The notes under the pieces were generated by a model. That model did no database searches, had not been told where the DNA came from, and was given only the letters and a program-made list of their open reading frames with translations. A stretch of 64,000 bases of DNA from JBBDWK01 sp040902885 (GTDB lineage: Bacteria; Acidobacteriota; Terriglobia; Bryobacterales; Bryobacteraceae): contig JBBDWK010000081.1 in assembly GCA_040902885.1 (NCBI GenBank), positions 1 to 64,000 on the forward strand, in the 5' to 3' direction. Shown one piece after another: positions 56,623 to 64,000 of this stretch (position 1 is its first letter; each line of letters opens with the position of its first letter). Both the position numbers and the translations under genes were made by a program.

Positions 56623-56661
56623 TTAAAGTCCACCTTAAGACCACTTTCAGACCACTTCCAC
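56619..56661 (-). promoter_or_regulatory. Putative MraZ-binding box array
   Basis: On the minus strand five GTGG cores start at 56661, 56655, 56644, 56633 and 56622; the last four are spaced exactly 11 bases. They sit in (A/G)AAGTGG-type contexts, close to the AAAGTG repeats known as MraZ boxes in Mollicutes. The last box includes the GTG start codon of mraZ itself. Confidence 0.65.
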
Positions 56662-56666
56662 AACCG

Positions 56667-56695
56667 ATTGTGTCATTGATGATTCTGGATTGCAA
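56667..56695 (-). promoter_or_regulatory. Putative dcw cluster promoter
   Basis: TTGCAA (56695-56690) and CACAAT (56672-56667) on the minus strand with a 17-base spacer; each matches four of six consensus bases. The predicted transcription start falls within the first MraZ box, consistent with repression. Confidence 0.45.
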
Positions 56696-56819
56696 TAGCC
56701 TTTTCGGGGAAATTCTTGATTTTTTGGGAGTTACTCAAACCACTATGTATTCGGTAGGGTTTCCTAGTACCACAACATCTTGCATCTCATGGCGAATATA
56801 AAGCGAAGGAGTGGCTCTT

Positions 56820-57188
56820 GTGAAGCGGTTTAGCGCCAGCGAGGCGGCTCGACGGCTGATTCAGGTGCCGCCGTCGGAACAGCGGGATGCAGCCATGCGC
56901 AAGGTGATCCGCAAGATTCCCAAGGGGAAAGTGGCTACCTACGCTCAGGTGGCCGCCGCCGCCGGATATCCTCTATACCACCGCCAGGTGGTGCAATTGC
57001 TAAGAAAGTCGGGCGACTCGCTGCCCTGGCAGCGTGTCGTCGGCGCCGGAGGCCAAATTCGCCTGAAGCTGGACCAAGCGCGGGAGCAGCGACTGCGACT
57101 CGAGATGGAAGGTGTCCGCTTCCGCGGCAAGTGCGTTGCAATGGACGAGCACCAGCATGCGTTCCGCACCTGGGAACTGGATGACTAG
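56820..57188 (+). CDS. Alkyltransferase-like protein (ATL)
   Basis: 122 residues from GTG 56820, with GAAGGAG eight bases upstream. It is the DNA-binding domain of the O6-alkylguanine alkyltransferase family (KIPKGKVATYAQVAAAAGYP; SLPWQRVVGAGGQI) but the active-site Cys of PCHR is Trp (PWQR, 69-72). Proteins of this kind bind O6-alkylguanine without repairing it and hand the lesion to nucleotide excision repair. The start of the next gene overlaps its end by eight bases. Confidence 0.88.
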   Translation: MKRFSASEAARRLIQVPPSEQRDAAMRKVIRKIPKGKVATYAQVAAAAGYPLYHRQVVQLLRKSGDSLPWQRVVGAGGQIRLKLDQAREQRLRLEMEGVRFRGKCVAMDEHQHAFRTWELDD

Positions 57189-58575
57189 ACGGCGCCGGTT
57201 GGCGCTGGTTGTAGTCTACGCCCATTTCCTTGCCCTGGCCGCGGACGGCCTGTGGTCGTACTTCACACCCGACGACATGATGAATCTCTATGGCTATTGG
57301 AGCAAACCATTGAGCCGTTTACTGCTCGATGGCCTCCCGCTCTTCTCCAGCGGGTACCGGCCGGCCGGAGCCCTTTTCTACGTGCCGGTGTTTCACGTTT
57401 TCGGGTTTGACCCTCTGCCATTTCGAGTCGTCTGTTTTCTTCTGTTAGCTCTGAATCTATATCTGAACTTTGCGTTTGTACACAGGCTGACCGGTTCATC
57501 GGCGGCAGCGATCGTCAGCGCGCTTTTATTCTCGTATCATGCCCACTTTGCGGACCTGTACTATAGCTCCGGCGCCGTATACGATCTTCTCGCATTTGTC
57601 TTTTTCTATTCTTGCCTGCTTTTATATGTCGGGATACGGCAGACAGAGCGTGTTCCCACTGCCTGGCAGCACGCCTGTCTGTGCGTTCTCTTTTGGCTCG
57701 CACTCAATTCGAAAGAGATTTCGGCGATGTTGCCGGTTGTTCTTCTGGCCTACGAGTGCTGCTACAAAAACGCTGTCCGGGCGATGCGAAAGTCATGCTT
57801 GCGCTGGGCCGTTGGGCCGGGGCGATGCATCCTGACCTTTGGGTTGTTGGGCGGGGCGCACATGCTGCCCCGGTTGCTCGGGGGCGGCAGCATGGCGTCG
57901 AATCCCGCCTACCGACCAGAACTCTCTCTCGGCGCGTATCTGGAGAATCTGCGCCACTATCTTGGACTTTTGCTCTACTGCCACGAAGGTATGACTGGGT
58001 TCGCCGCCGCAAGCATTGTCATCGCCATGCCGCTTCTGGCGCTCCTGCTAAAGAACGGGAATCTGGTGTTCTCGTGGCTGCTGTTTGTAATTGTCTCTCT
58101 CCCGGTTATGTTTATCGCCGCGCGTGGAGCGTTTGTATTATACCTGCCATACCTCGGTATGACGATGTATGCGGGCGTGGTTTTCGCGGCAGCGGCCCGG
58201 CCGGTATTCGAGACATTACGTCGCCGGACGGCAGTCGCGCTCGGAACCCTGGGAGCAGCAGCGCTGGTGCTCTACAACGTTCACGATGGCGGAAAGCCGC
58301 AAGCTACCGGGTGGGTCCGTCCCGAACAGGCGAAGGTGCGGGAAGTCGCCGATAGAGTATCGGGAAGGTACAAGACATTGGGTAAGGGCGTTCGCGTCTT
58401 ATTGATAAACAGTCCATTCCCCGATGACGACTATGGTCCCCTGTTTATCTTGCGGTTGTACTATCTTGACAGAAGTCTTCAAGTGAAATGGCTCAAGCAG
58501 AAGGGATCTCTGAGCCCGGAGGCGCTCGCGCAATACGATCACGTATTCGAATTCCCGGAAGCCCGGGCGCGCTGA
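57181..58575 (+). CDS. Polytopic membrane protein, probable GT-C-type glycosyltransferase
   Basis: 464 residues from ATG 57181 with about ten to eleven hydrophobic segments. The first extracytoplasmic loop carries FTPDDMMNLYGYW, an acidic pair placed as in the GT-C (PMT/ArnT-like) glycosyltransferases, and the C-terminal 110 residues are soluble. No closer family is recognised, so the glycosyltransferase call rests on topology and the DD motif. Overlap with the ATL gene suggests co-transcription but not a shared function. Its AT-richer codons differ somewhat from the neighbouring genes. Confidence 0.6.
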   Translation: MTRRRRLALVVVYAHFLALAADGLWSYFTPDDMMNLYGYWSKPLSRLLLDGLPLFSSGYRPAGALFYVPVFHVFGFDPLPFRVVCFLLLALNLYLNFAFVHRLTGSSAAAIVSALLFSYHAHFADLYYSSGAVYDLLAFVFFYSCLLLYVGIRQTERVPTAWQHACLCVLFWLALNSKEISAMLPVVLLAYECCYKNAVRAMRKSCLRWAVGPGRCILTFGLLGGAHMLPRLLGGGSMASNPAYRPELSLGAYLENLRHYLGLLLYCHEGMTGFAAASIVIAMPLLALLLKNGNLVFSWLLFVIVSLPVMFIAARGAFVLYLPYLGMTMYAGVVFAAAARPVFETLRRRTAVALGTLGAAALVLYNVHDGGKPQATGWVRPEQAKVREVADRVSGRYKTLGKGVRVLLINSPFPDDDYGPLFILRLYYLDRSLQVKWLKQKGSLSPEALAQYDHVFEFPEARAR

Positions 58576-58947
58576 TCTTGACTTACGCCAGGATCGCGGT
58601 CGCACAAACCACCGCAAAGTGCCGAATCACACATGCGCCGGCTCGTTATTTTCCATACAGCCCTGAGCCGCGTTCCCGCCCGCCGTGCGCGCGTGGCCAA
58701 CTTCGCGGTAGATACAGATATTTAGCTATAGCTGGCCTGGCGTCAGTGTTCCACCGCCCGCTGTTCTCCAAAGTACAATCCTTGTGCGTGACGGGTTGCT
58801 CGCGGTATTCGTTTGCGGTATCACGGTTGCAGTGGAGCCCTGGGAGGTGATCGGAAATCCCGATGCCTCTTGAGTAACTGGGGAACGAACATGGCCGGCT
58901 CAGAAAGAAGTGTGCGCCCCACGCAAACGAACTAAGGAGAAATGCAT
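58576..58947. other. Intergenic stretch, no gene seen
   Basis: About 370 bases without a supported gene. It ends with the ribosome site AAGGAG (58934-58939) of the stress-protein gene and should hold that gene's promoter, which I could not define. Confidence 0.5.
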
Positions 58948-59523
58948 ATGGCAGGAAAGAATACGGCAGCATTCGGCATCTATTCCAATCGGGTTCAGGT
59001 CGAGCAGGCAATTGACTCCCTTCTCGCAGCCAGATTCAGGAATGAAGACATCTCGGTACTGTTCCCCGACAATCAGGGAACCAAAGACTTCGCACACGAG
59101 AAGAACACGAAGGCTCCGGAAGGCGCCACTGCGGGAGTAGGTGCGGGTGGAGCCATCGGCGGTACGCTTGGCCTCCTGGCTGGAATAGGGGCGCTCGCGA
59201 TTCCAGGCCTCGGCCCATTTATCGCGGCGGGGCCGATCATGACAGCCTTGGCCGGTCTGGGTGTTGGAGGCGCCGTCGGCGGGCTGGTTGGGGCCCTGGT
59301 CGGTATGGGTATCCCGGAATATGAAGCGAAGCGCTATGACGGCCGCGTAAGACAGGGCAGCATTTTGGTTTCCGTTCATTGCGACAACTCGGAGTGGGTC
59401 GGCCGGGCGAAGAATATTCTGAAGCAGACCGGAGCCGAAGATGTCGCCTCTGCCGGAGAGGCCGGTTCCGACTACGGGAAAACGGACAAGCCTCTTCCAC
59501 GCACGGGCGCTGGCTCGATTTAG
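58948..59523 (+). CDS. General stress protein 17M-like domain with glycine-zipper membrane region
   Basis: 191 residues from ATG 58948, eight bases after AAGGAG. The N-terminal 55 residues (AAFGIYSNRVQVEQAIDSLL; FRNEDISVLFPDN) resemble the YflT/GSP17M ferredoxin-like domain. Residues about 62-125 are Gly/Ala-rich with GxxxG spacing (GAGGAIGGTLGLLAG; GVGGAVGGLVGALVGMG), a glycine zipper able to insert in membranes. A soluble C-terminal domain (GSILVSVHCDNSEWVGRAKN) follows. Such proteins are often induced by osmotic or general stress. Exact role unknown. Confidence 0.78.
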   Translation: MAGKNTAAFGIYSNRVQVEQAIDSLLAARFRNEDISVLFPDNQGTKDFAHEKNTKAPEGATAGVGAGGAIGGTLGLLAGIGALAIPGLGPFIAAGPIMTALAGLGVGGAVGGLVGALVGMGIPEYEAKRYDGRVRQGSILVSVHCDNSEWVGRAKNILKQTGAEDVASAGEAGSDYGKTDKPLPRTGAGSI

Positions 59524-59892
59524 ACTCGGCCCGGTTGGCCCTTGCGCTTCAGCCGCCCGCCGAGAGCTGAGCAGTGAAGTGGCTGAGGAATTCTTCCAGT
59601 CCGCTGTGAAGGATTGTCATCCATCCGACTACATCAGGAATGCGCCCCTGCCTCACCCGGCGCGCTGTGCCCTGGAGATCGTCAAGGAACCCTCCACCGC
59701 TGGCATCCTGATTCTCGAATCTGTCGAGTTCAAGGAACAGCCGGCCACGTCGCATCAGAAGTACGTTGTGAATCAGGATCGGTAGAAGTGATCCGCGAAG
59801 GCGCGCGCTCACCCATCAGAAGCTTTCTTCCGGCCCGCTTATGGCTTCGGCTTTGGGCGGGCTTTTTGTTTTGGCGCGTGCCGGGTCGTGGA
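59524..59892. other. Intergenic stretch with short unconvincing frames
   Basis: About 370 bases. Overlapping short frames on both strands (for example 59549-59812 minus) have no motif and no clear ribosome site. The only feature I can support is a terminator-like hairpin at 59833-59867. Confidence 0.45.
59833..59867 (+). terminator. Probable rho-independent terminator
   Basis: Stem GCCCGC (59833-59838) pairs with GCGGGC (59857-59862), followed directly by TTTTTG. The loop contains a nested GGCTTCGGCT hairpin. It would end rightward transcription after the stress-protein gene. Confidence 0.55.
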
Positions 59893-60411
59893 TCACAACG
59901 CGATCCGTGCCGTAGCAGCCGGCTGCAGTTGCTGGCCGCCGCCAAATATCGCTGGCCGCGCCAGGAATAGACCCGCGAGACTGACAATCTCCCCAATGAG
60001 TGGGACCGGCGGCTCGTGAGCGGCAAGCAACGCCCATGCGTCATTCAAACCCGGCCAGAGCGCAGTGAACAGAATCGCGTACCAAGCCCATTTCTGAAAT
60101 CGCCGAAGACCATAGAGCGCCAGTAGTACAACACACAGACCGCTGTTCATGACATTCACCAGTTCAATATGCTGCGCGGTGACAAAAGCGACGGCCACCG
60201 GCCGGCTGAAGTTCTGGATGTCGTTCAGGGAATACTCAGCCGGGCCGGGCGGGAACTGGCCGGACAGCCATGGTTTGCCGGGATTCTGCTCGCTGCTCAG
60301 GTACGCAAAGTACAAGACGGTTGACGCCAGGAGCGGCACCAGTCCGCCTACGATAACCAGGATCGACCCAATGTTAAGGGTTTTGGGCAGACTGGCCGTT
60401 GAGTTTTTCAT
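59893..60411 (-). CDS. Small polytopic membrane protein of unknown function
   Basis: 172 residues from ATG 60411, preceded by a strong GGAGGGA ribosome site; the longer frame to 60735 is rejected. Four hydrophobic segments: about 12-34 (IGSILVIVGGLVPLLASTVL), 84-106, 110-130 and 140-160. No charged catalytic motif and no recognised family. It is transcribed leftward, alone. Confidence 0.65.
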   Translation of the reverse strand: MKNSTASLPKTLNIGSILVIVGGLVPLLASTVLYFAYLSSEQNPGKPWLSGQFPPGPAEYSLNDIQNFSRPVAVAFVTAQHIELVNVMNSGLCVVLLALYGLRRFQKWAWYAILFTALWPGLNDAWALLAAHEPPVPLIGEIVSLAGLFLARPAIFGGGQQLQPAATARIAL

Positions 60412-60510
60412 TGTCCCTCCTTCGAGAACGAACCTACGTGGCCTCACGGATGTTTTCGTCCTTGTTGCACGCGGGTCATGGGCGACCCTTGGTAATTCTA
60501 ATATGTATGT

Positions 60511-60669
60511 CAGCGCCGGCTGCGTAAGAAGACGACGCGAGAGCTCGTCGAGTTCTACCGCGCTTCCCATGATATGACCCGGCTGGAGCGGCAAGCTCCC
60601 AGGGCCGCATACGTCCAGCAGCTCGTTCAGGCGTGGCGGGAATTGATTCGGCGGGAGAAACTTGGGTAG
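60511..60669 (+). pseudogene. Short protein-coding remnant without start
   Basis: A 52-codon frame ending TAG 60667, reading KKTTRELVEFYRASHDMTRL and on to AWRELIRREKLG. It has natural-looking codon use but no start codon after the preceding in-frame stop, so it may be the tail of a lost gene. No family recognised. Confidence 0.3.
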
Positions 60670-60773
60670 TGGGGGTTCCAGCAGCAGTACCGGTACAGAA
60701 CGGCCAACAAAAGCGTGCATGTGGCCGTGACGCAAACGGAATCCAGGACGAGCCGTGATATCATGCCCGCGCC

Positions 60774-61472
60774 ATCAAAACCATTGCCTTGGTTGCTGGA
60801 CTGCTGGCCGCCACATCAGCAGTAAGCGCCGCTACTTTTTACACCTATGTTGCGGCCAGGACCGGTCCTGTCCTTTGCGTAGCCGAGAACGGCGCGTACT
60901 TGATAGTGCCAGAGTTCGTCGAAAGTGGACCCTGCGGGCTGAGCACCACTTTCGGGACCGCCGCCGCATTCGCCAGTGCCGAACCCAGCTTCCTCGAGGT
61001 AGCCGGAGCAATCGGCAGGCAGCATGCCGCCAGGGTCTACGCTTTGACCTCCGTCGAAGATGTGTACATTCCTTCGGCCAATGGGTACGCCGTCTTCGGG
61101 TTCGATATCTTCGGGTTTTCGGATCACCCTGTCTTCTTCCGGCGCCACGCGGAATTCAACGGGGCTTCTCTCGGCATCCTAGAGGGTGGCTTCGGTGTCG
61201 GGAAAAGCTTCAAGGTCCCCGTGCGGGCCGGCGTCCCCTTCGCCTTCAAGATCACCCTGGAGGCCAGCGAGCCGTTCGACTTGGACCCGAACTTCGAATT
61301 CCCTGAAGAAGACGAAAGCTCTATCTGCCGCCCATTTTTCTACGATGCCTGGGTCGCGCCGCGCCCGATAGTCTTCCTGCCAACGCCAGAGCCGAGCACC
61401 ACAGCTATGCTGCTAATTGCGGGCGGTTTTTTAGCTTGGCGACGGAGACGAAAGGGCGGTCGAGTGGCGTGA
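60774..61472 (+). CDS. PEP-CTERM sorting-domain protein
   Basis: About 230 residues with a signal peptide (KTIALVAGLLAATSAVSA) and a C-terminal PEP-CTERM tail: PEPSTTAMLLIAGGFLAW followed by RRRRKGG. This tail targets proteins to the exosortase/EpsH pathway for export and processing. The body has no recognised domain. The start is problematic: the signal peptide frame has only ATC 60774, ATT 60783 or TTG 60789, while the nearest ATG (60763) is out of frame by two bases, hinting at a non-standard start or a small indel. Confidence 0.78.
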   Translation: MKTIALVAGLLAATSAVSAATFYTYVAARTGPVLCVAENGAYLIVPEFVESGPCGLSTTFGTAAAFASAEPSFLEVAGAIGRQHAARVYALTSVEDVYIPSANGYAVFGFDIFGFSDHPVFFRRHAEFNGASLGILEGGFGVGKSFKVPVRAGVPFAFKITLEASEPFDLDPNFEFPEEDESSICRPFFYDAWVAPRPIVFLPTPEPSTTAMLLIAGGFLAWRRRRKGGRVA

Positions 61473-61703
61473 GATGAACTGGCATCACTGAGATGAGGAA
61501 GGAGCACTGTCGGGGCGAGCAGAAGGCAAGAAGGCGACAGAAGAAGTGGCGGTGAAAAGCCCTGCGCTGCGGGTCGGAGTCGCGAAGCTGAACGCTGGAT
61601 CGAGCAGCGGCGGCAGCAATGGAATGATTAAAAGCGGGTCATCCAACACTTCGCAACACAAAAGGGATAAAATGTTGTTTCTCGTTTTGCGCGGGAGACC
61701 AAC

Positions 61704-63053
61704 ATGGCAGCCAAGTCCCTCAAGATCGATAGCCTTGAACTTGATCTTGAAAATCCGCGGATCACGCTGGCGTCCGACCAGCGCGATGCGATGCAGAAGA
61801 TCATCAAAGAGCAAAAGGTCAAGCTGATCAACCTTGCTGAAAGCATCGCCGACAAGGGCCTCAGCCCCATGGACCGGTGCTTGGTGCTGCGCTCCCCCAG
61901 CGACGGTCGCTTCATCGTGCTGGAGGGTAATCGGCGCATTCTGGCGGCGAAGCTGCTCAAGAACCCATCTCTCGTTGACAGCCTTGAGATGCCTGAGGGG
62001 CACAAGAAGCGGCTGCAGAAAGCCGCTCTGACTTTCGATCCCAAAAAAATTGAGCCCGTGGACTGCTATGAGGTTGCCGACCGAGCCGAGGGCGTGGAGT
62101 GGATTCGGCGGCGGCACACCGGCGAAGACGAAGGCCGCGGCATCATTCCCTGGTCGGCAGTTGCGACGGCGAGGTTTCGCGGGCGCGATGCCGCGCTGCA
62201 GGCCTTAGACTTCGTCGGTCAGCATGGCGGTATCACGGAAGAGCAGGCGGATCTGATAGCCGGGAAATTTCCCCTGACGACGCTCGACCGCCTTCTCTCG
62301 ACCCCGGCGGTGCGCAAATCCCTCGGCTTCGAATTGGTGGACGGCAAGCTGGAGACGGAACTGCCTCCCGAAGAAGCCATGAAACCGCTCCGGCGCATTG
62401 TCGTTGACCTGGCTGAGAAAAAGAAGACCGTCAGCGACTTGAAGTCGAAGGACCAGCAAATCGCCTACATCAATGAATTCAAGGCGTCCGACAGGCCGAA
62501 TCTATCACTGAAGACCGGCAAGCTGAAGCCCGTAGAGAAAATCTCGCAAAAGGATTTCACTGCTAAGCCAGCGCCTGCACCAAAAAAGCCCAAACAGCCG
62601 AAAGCAGGGCCGCGCACCACGGTCGTGCCAAAATCATGCAAGCTGAACATCACGACCGCGAAGATCGAGAAGATCTACGGTGAACTGAGAATTCTGCAAT
62701 TAGCGAAGCACGTTCACGCGATAGGGGTCCTGCTGCGCGTGTTCCTCGAAATGTCGGTCGACGACTATCTGACGAAAGCGGGTGTTCCGTTGACGTTCCA
62801 GGCCAAGGGCGGGCATACGGGGGACAAGAAACTGGCGGTCAAAGTCGAAGAAGCTATCGACCACATGGTTGCGAATGGCGCAACGAAGAAAGATTTCAAG
62901 GGTGTCCTGGCTGGCCTGAAAGATGATCATCATCCGTTTGCGATTGACACGCTACACGCATATATCCACAATCGGTTCTTCACGCCCACTGAAGGAAATC
63001 TGGTAACCGGATGGGACAATGCGCAGCGGTTCTTCGAGACGATCTGGCCATGA
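61704..63053 (+). CDS. ParB/Srx-fold N-terminal protein with unknown C-terminal domain
   Basis: 449 residues from ATG 61704, with GGGAGA upstream. The N-terminal 130 residues show the ParB/sulfiredoxin-like fold: LELDLENPRI at 11-20 and the nucleotide-binding EGNRR at 74-78. A Lys/Pro/Ala-rich linker (about 280-315) leads to a helical C-terminal domain (about 325-449; HVHAIGVLLRVFLEMSVDDY) that I cannot assign. No HTH of chromosomal ParB is apparent. The stop overlaps the start of a DNA adenine methylase (ATGA), so the two act as a pair; the setting suggests a mobile or defence context rather than chromosome segregation. Confidence 0.72.
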   Translation: MAAKSLKIDSLELDLENPRITLASDQRDAMQKIIKEQKVKLINLAESIADKGLSPMDRCLVLRSPSDGRFIVLEGNRRILAAKLLKNPSLVDSLEMPEGHKKRLQKAALTFDPKKIEPVDCYEVADRAEGVEWIRRRHTGEDEGRGIIPWSAVATARFRGRDAALQALDFVGQHGGITEEQADLIAGKFPLTTLDRLLSTPAVRKSLGFELVDGKLETELPPEEAMKPLRRIVVDLAEKKKTVSDLKSKDQQIAYINEFKASDRPNLSLKTGKLKPVEKISQKDFTAKPAPAPKKPKQPKAGPRTTVVPKSCKLNITTAKIEKIYGELRILQLAKHVHAIGVLLRVFLEMSVDDYLTKAGVPLTFQAKGGHTGDKKLAVKVEEAIDHMVANGATKKDFKGVLAGLKDDHHPFAIDTLHAYIHNRFFTPTEGNLVTGWDNAQRFFETIWP

Positions 63054-63967
63054 GCGAACCAGGCCAGCAACGCCTCATTCACTTCACGCCGCTGCGTTAT
63101 CCGGGCGGCAAGGCCAAGCTTGCGCTGTACGTCAAGCGCCTGATGAAAGAGAACGGGCTGCTCGACGGGGAATATGTCGAACCGTATGCCGGCGGCGCCG
63201 CCATCGCGCTTGAGCTGCTGTTCCATGCATACGTCTCGCGCATTCACATCAACGATGTCAGCAAACCGGTGCATGCGTTCTGGAAAAGCGTCCTGAGCCA
63301 CACGGAAGATCTCTGCCGCCTCGCGATGAAAACGCCGCTGACGGTTAGGGCGTGGGACAAGCAGAAGCGCATTCTGGACAACCCGAACGATCACGACGAT
63401 CTCGATCTCGGCTTCGCCACGTTTTTCCTGAACAGAACGAACCGCTCCGGCATTCTCAACGGCGGCATCATTGGCGGCCGGGATCAGAGCGGCCCGTGGA
63501 AGATTGACGCGCGCTTTAATGCGAGGGAGCTTGTACAACGCATTGAGGCGATTGCCAGAATGAAAGATCGAATCAAGCTGACACGACAGGATGCGCTGAA
63601 GTTCCTGAAGAGCGGCGTTACACGCTGGCCGAAGGAAACACTGATTTATCTTGATCCGCCGTACTATGTAAAAGGGCGCGACCTGTATTACGATTTCTAC
63701 GAACAGAAGGATCACGCCAGCGTTGCGGAGTTCGTGAGAGCGGGCATTGTCGCGCAGCGATGGATTGTCTCATACGACAATGTGCCGCAAATTCGTGATC
63801 TTTATAAAGGCTCGCGCCATGTCGTTTACAACATCGGCTACAGCGCTCGGTCAGCCGCGCAAGGATCGGAGGTAATGTTCTTCTGCGACGGGTTGAAAGT
63901 GCCGCCCCTGATCGGGCCGATACAGATTACGGAAGATCACGCGGGGATTTATCGCCGGATGGCTTAG
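63050..63967 (+). CDS. D12-class DNA adenine-N6 methylase
   Basis: 305-residue SAM-dependent DNA adenine methyltransferase with canonical motifs: RYPGGKAKL (16-24), VEPYAGGAAIAL (43-54) and catalytic DPPY (202-205) followed by YVKGRDLYYDFYE. It differs clearly in sequence from the methylase at 18155. It is translationally coupled to the ParB-like gene upstream. The 3' end is complete; what follows beyond the window edge is unknown, so a partner nuclease could lie outside. Confidence 0.92.
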   Translation: MSEPGQQRLIHFTPLRYPGGKAKLALYVKRLMKENGLLDGEYVEPYAGGAAIALELLFHAYVSRIHINDVSKPVHAFWKSVLSHTEDLCRLAMKTPLTVRAWDKQKRILDNPNDHDDLDLGFATFFLNRTNRSGILNGGIIGGRDQSGPWKIDARFNARELVQRIEAIARMKDRIKLTRQDALKFLKSGVTRWPKETLIYLDPPYYVKGRDLYYDFYEQKDHASVAEFVRAGIVAQRWIVSYDNVPQIRDLYKGSRHVVYNIGYSARSAAQGSEVMFFCDGLKVPPLIGPIQITEDHAGIYRRMA

Positions 63968-64000
63968 AGGGCTTCCGCCCCTCATCTGCGACGGTCGTTC

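Overview
The window looks like a draft-genome scaffold from an Acidobacteriota bacterium, probably of the Solibacter/Bryobacter type. I infer this from the mix of families: an ADOP-type MacB/FtsX permease paired with PadR, DUF1080 and Tat-exported Gfo/Idh/MocA proteins, a PEP-CTERM protein, a BlaI/BlaR1-like pair, TolB-like/TPR proteins, and high GC with strong codon bias. A run of ten N at 10099-10108 marks an assembly gap.

Layout. 0.6-5.4 kb: exported sugar-type oxidoreductase, DUF1080 protein, cystathionine gamma-synthase-type enzyme, exported hydrolase. 5.6-9.9 kb: alaS, a YpdA-like flavoprotein and, on the other strand, rnc. 9.9-14.3 kb: monooxygenase fragment, gap, two exported TPR proteins and a TonB-dependent receptor, all leftward. 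14.3-17.9 kb: pyruvate carboxylase and a 53-residue basic protein. 18-25 kb: an accessory region. 25-31 kb: metabolic singletons, then an ADOP permease broken by one in-frame stop, with its PadR regulator. 31-37 kb: DUF4239 membrane protein, TolB-TPR protein, methyltransferase, ankyrin/CXXCH/cyclase-like protein. 37-40.4 kb: BlaI-like repressor, M56 peptidase-ankyrin sensor and serine beta-lactamase-fold enzyme. 40.4-56.6 kb: a leftward division and cell-wall (dcw) cluster running mraZ-rsmH-ftsL-ftsI-murE-murF-mraY-murD-ftsW-murG-murC-ftsQ-ftsA-ftsZ, without murB or ddl. 56.8-61.5 kb: alkyltransferase-like protein, GT-C-like membrane protein, stress protein, small membrane protein, PEP-CTERM protein. 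61.7-64 kb: a ParB-like protein overlapping a second DNA adenine methylase.

The most unusual stretch is 17.6-25.1 kb. The same chromosomal slot (3' end of pyc, then a 53-aa gene, then cargo, then the 5' part of a Gfo/Idh/MocA gene) occurs twice in tandem, with different cargo each time. Cargo A (18155-21328) is a tightly coupled leftward operon: HARE-HTH/Nudix-like protein, three-helix membrane protein, NadM-like adenylyltransferase and DNA adenine methylase. I do not recognise this set as a described system, and it has the look of a conflict or defence module. Cargo B (22827-23845) is a nucleotidyltransferase/XRE pair resembling a toxin-antitoxin module, with an operator-like palindrome over its promoter. 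The two copies of the 53-aa gene differ at 15 positions, all synonymous.

Regulatory sites read from sequence: four to five GTGG boxes at 11-bp phasing upstream of mraZ, a palindrome in the padR promoter, a BlaI-like operator between -35 and -10 of the bla operon, and three copies of a dispersed palindromic element, two of them inside the dcw cluster.
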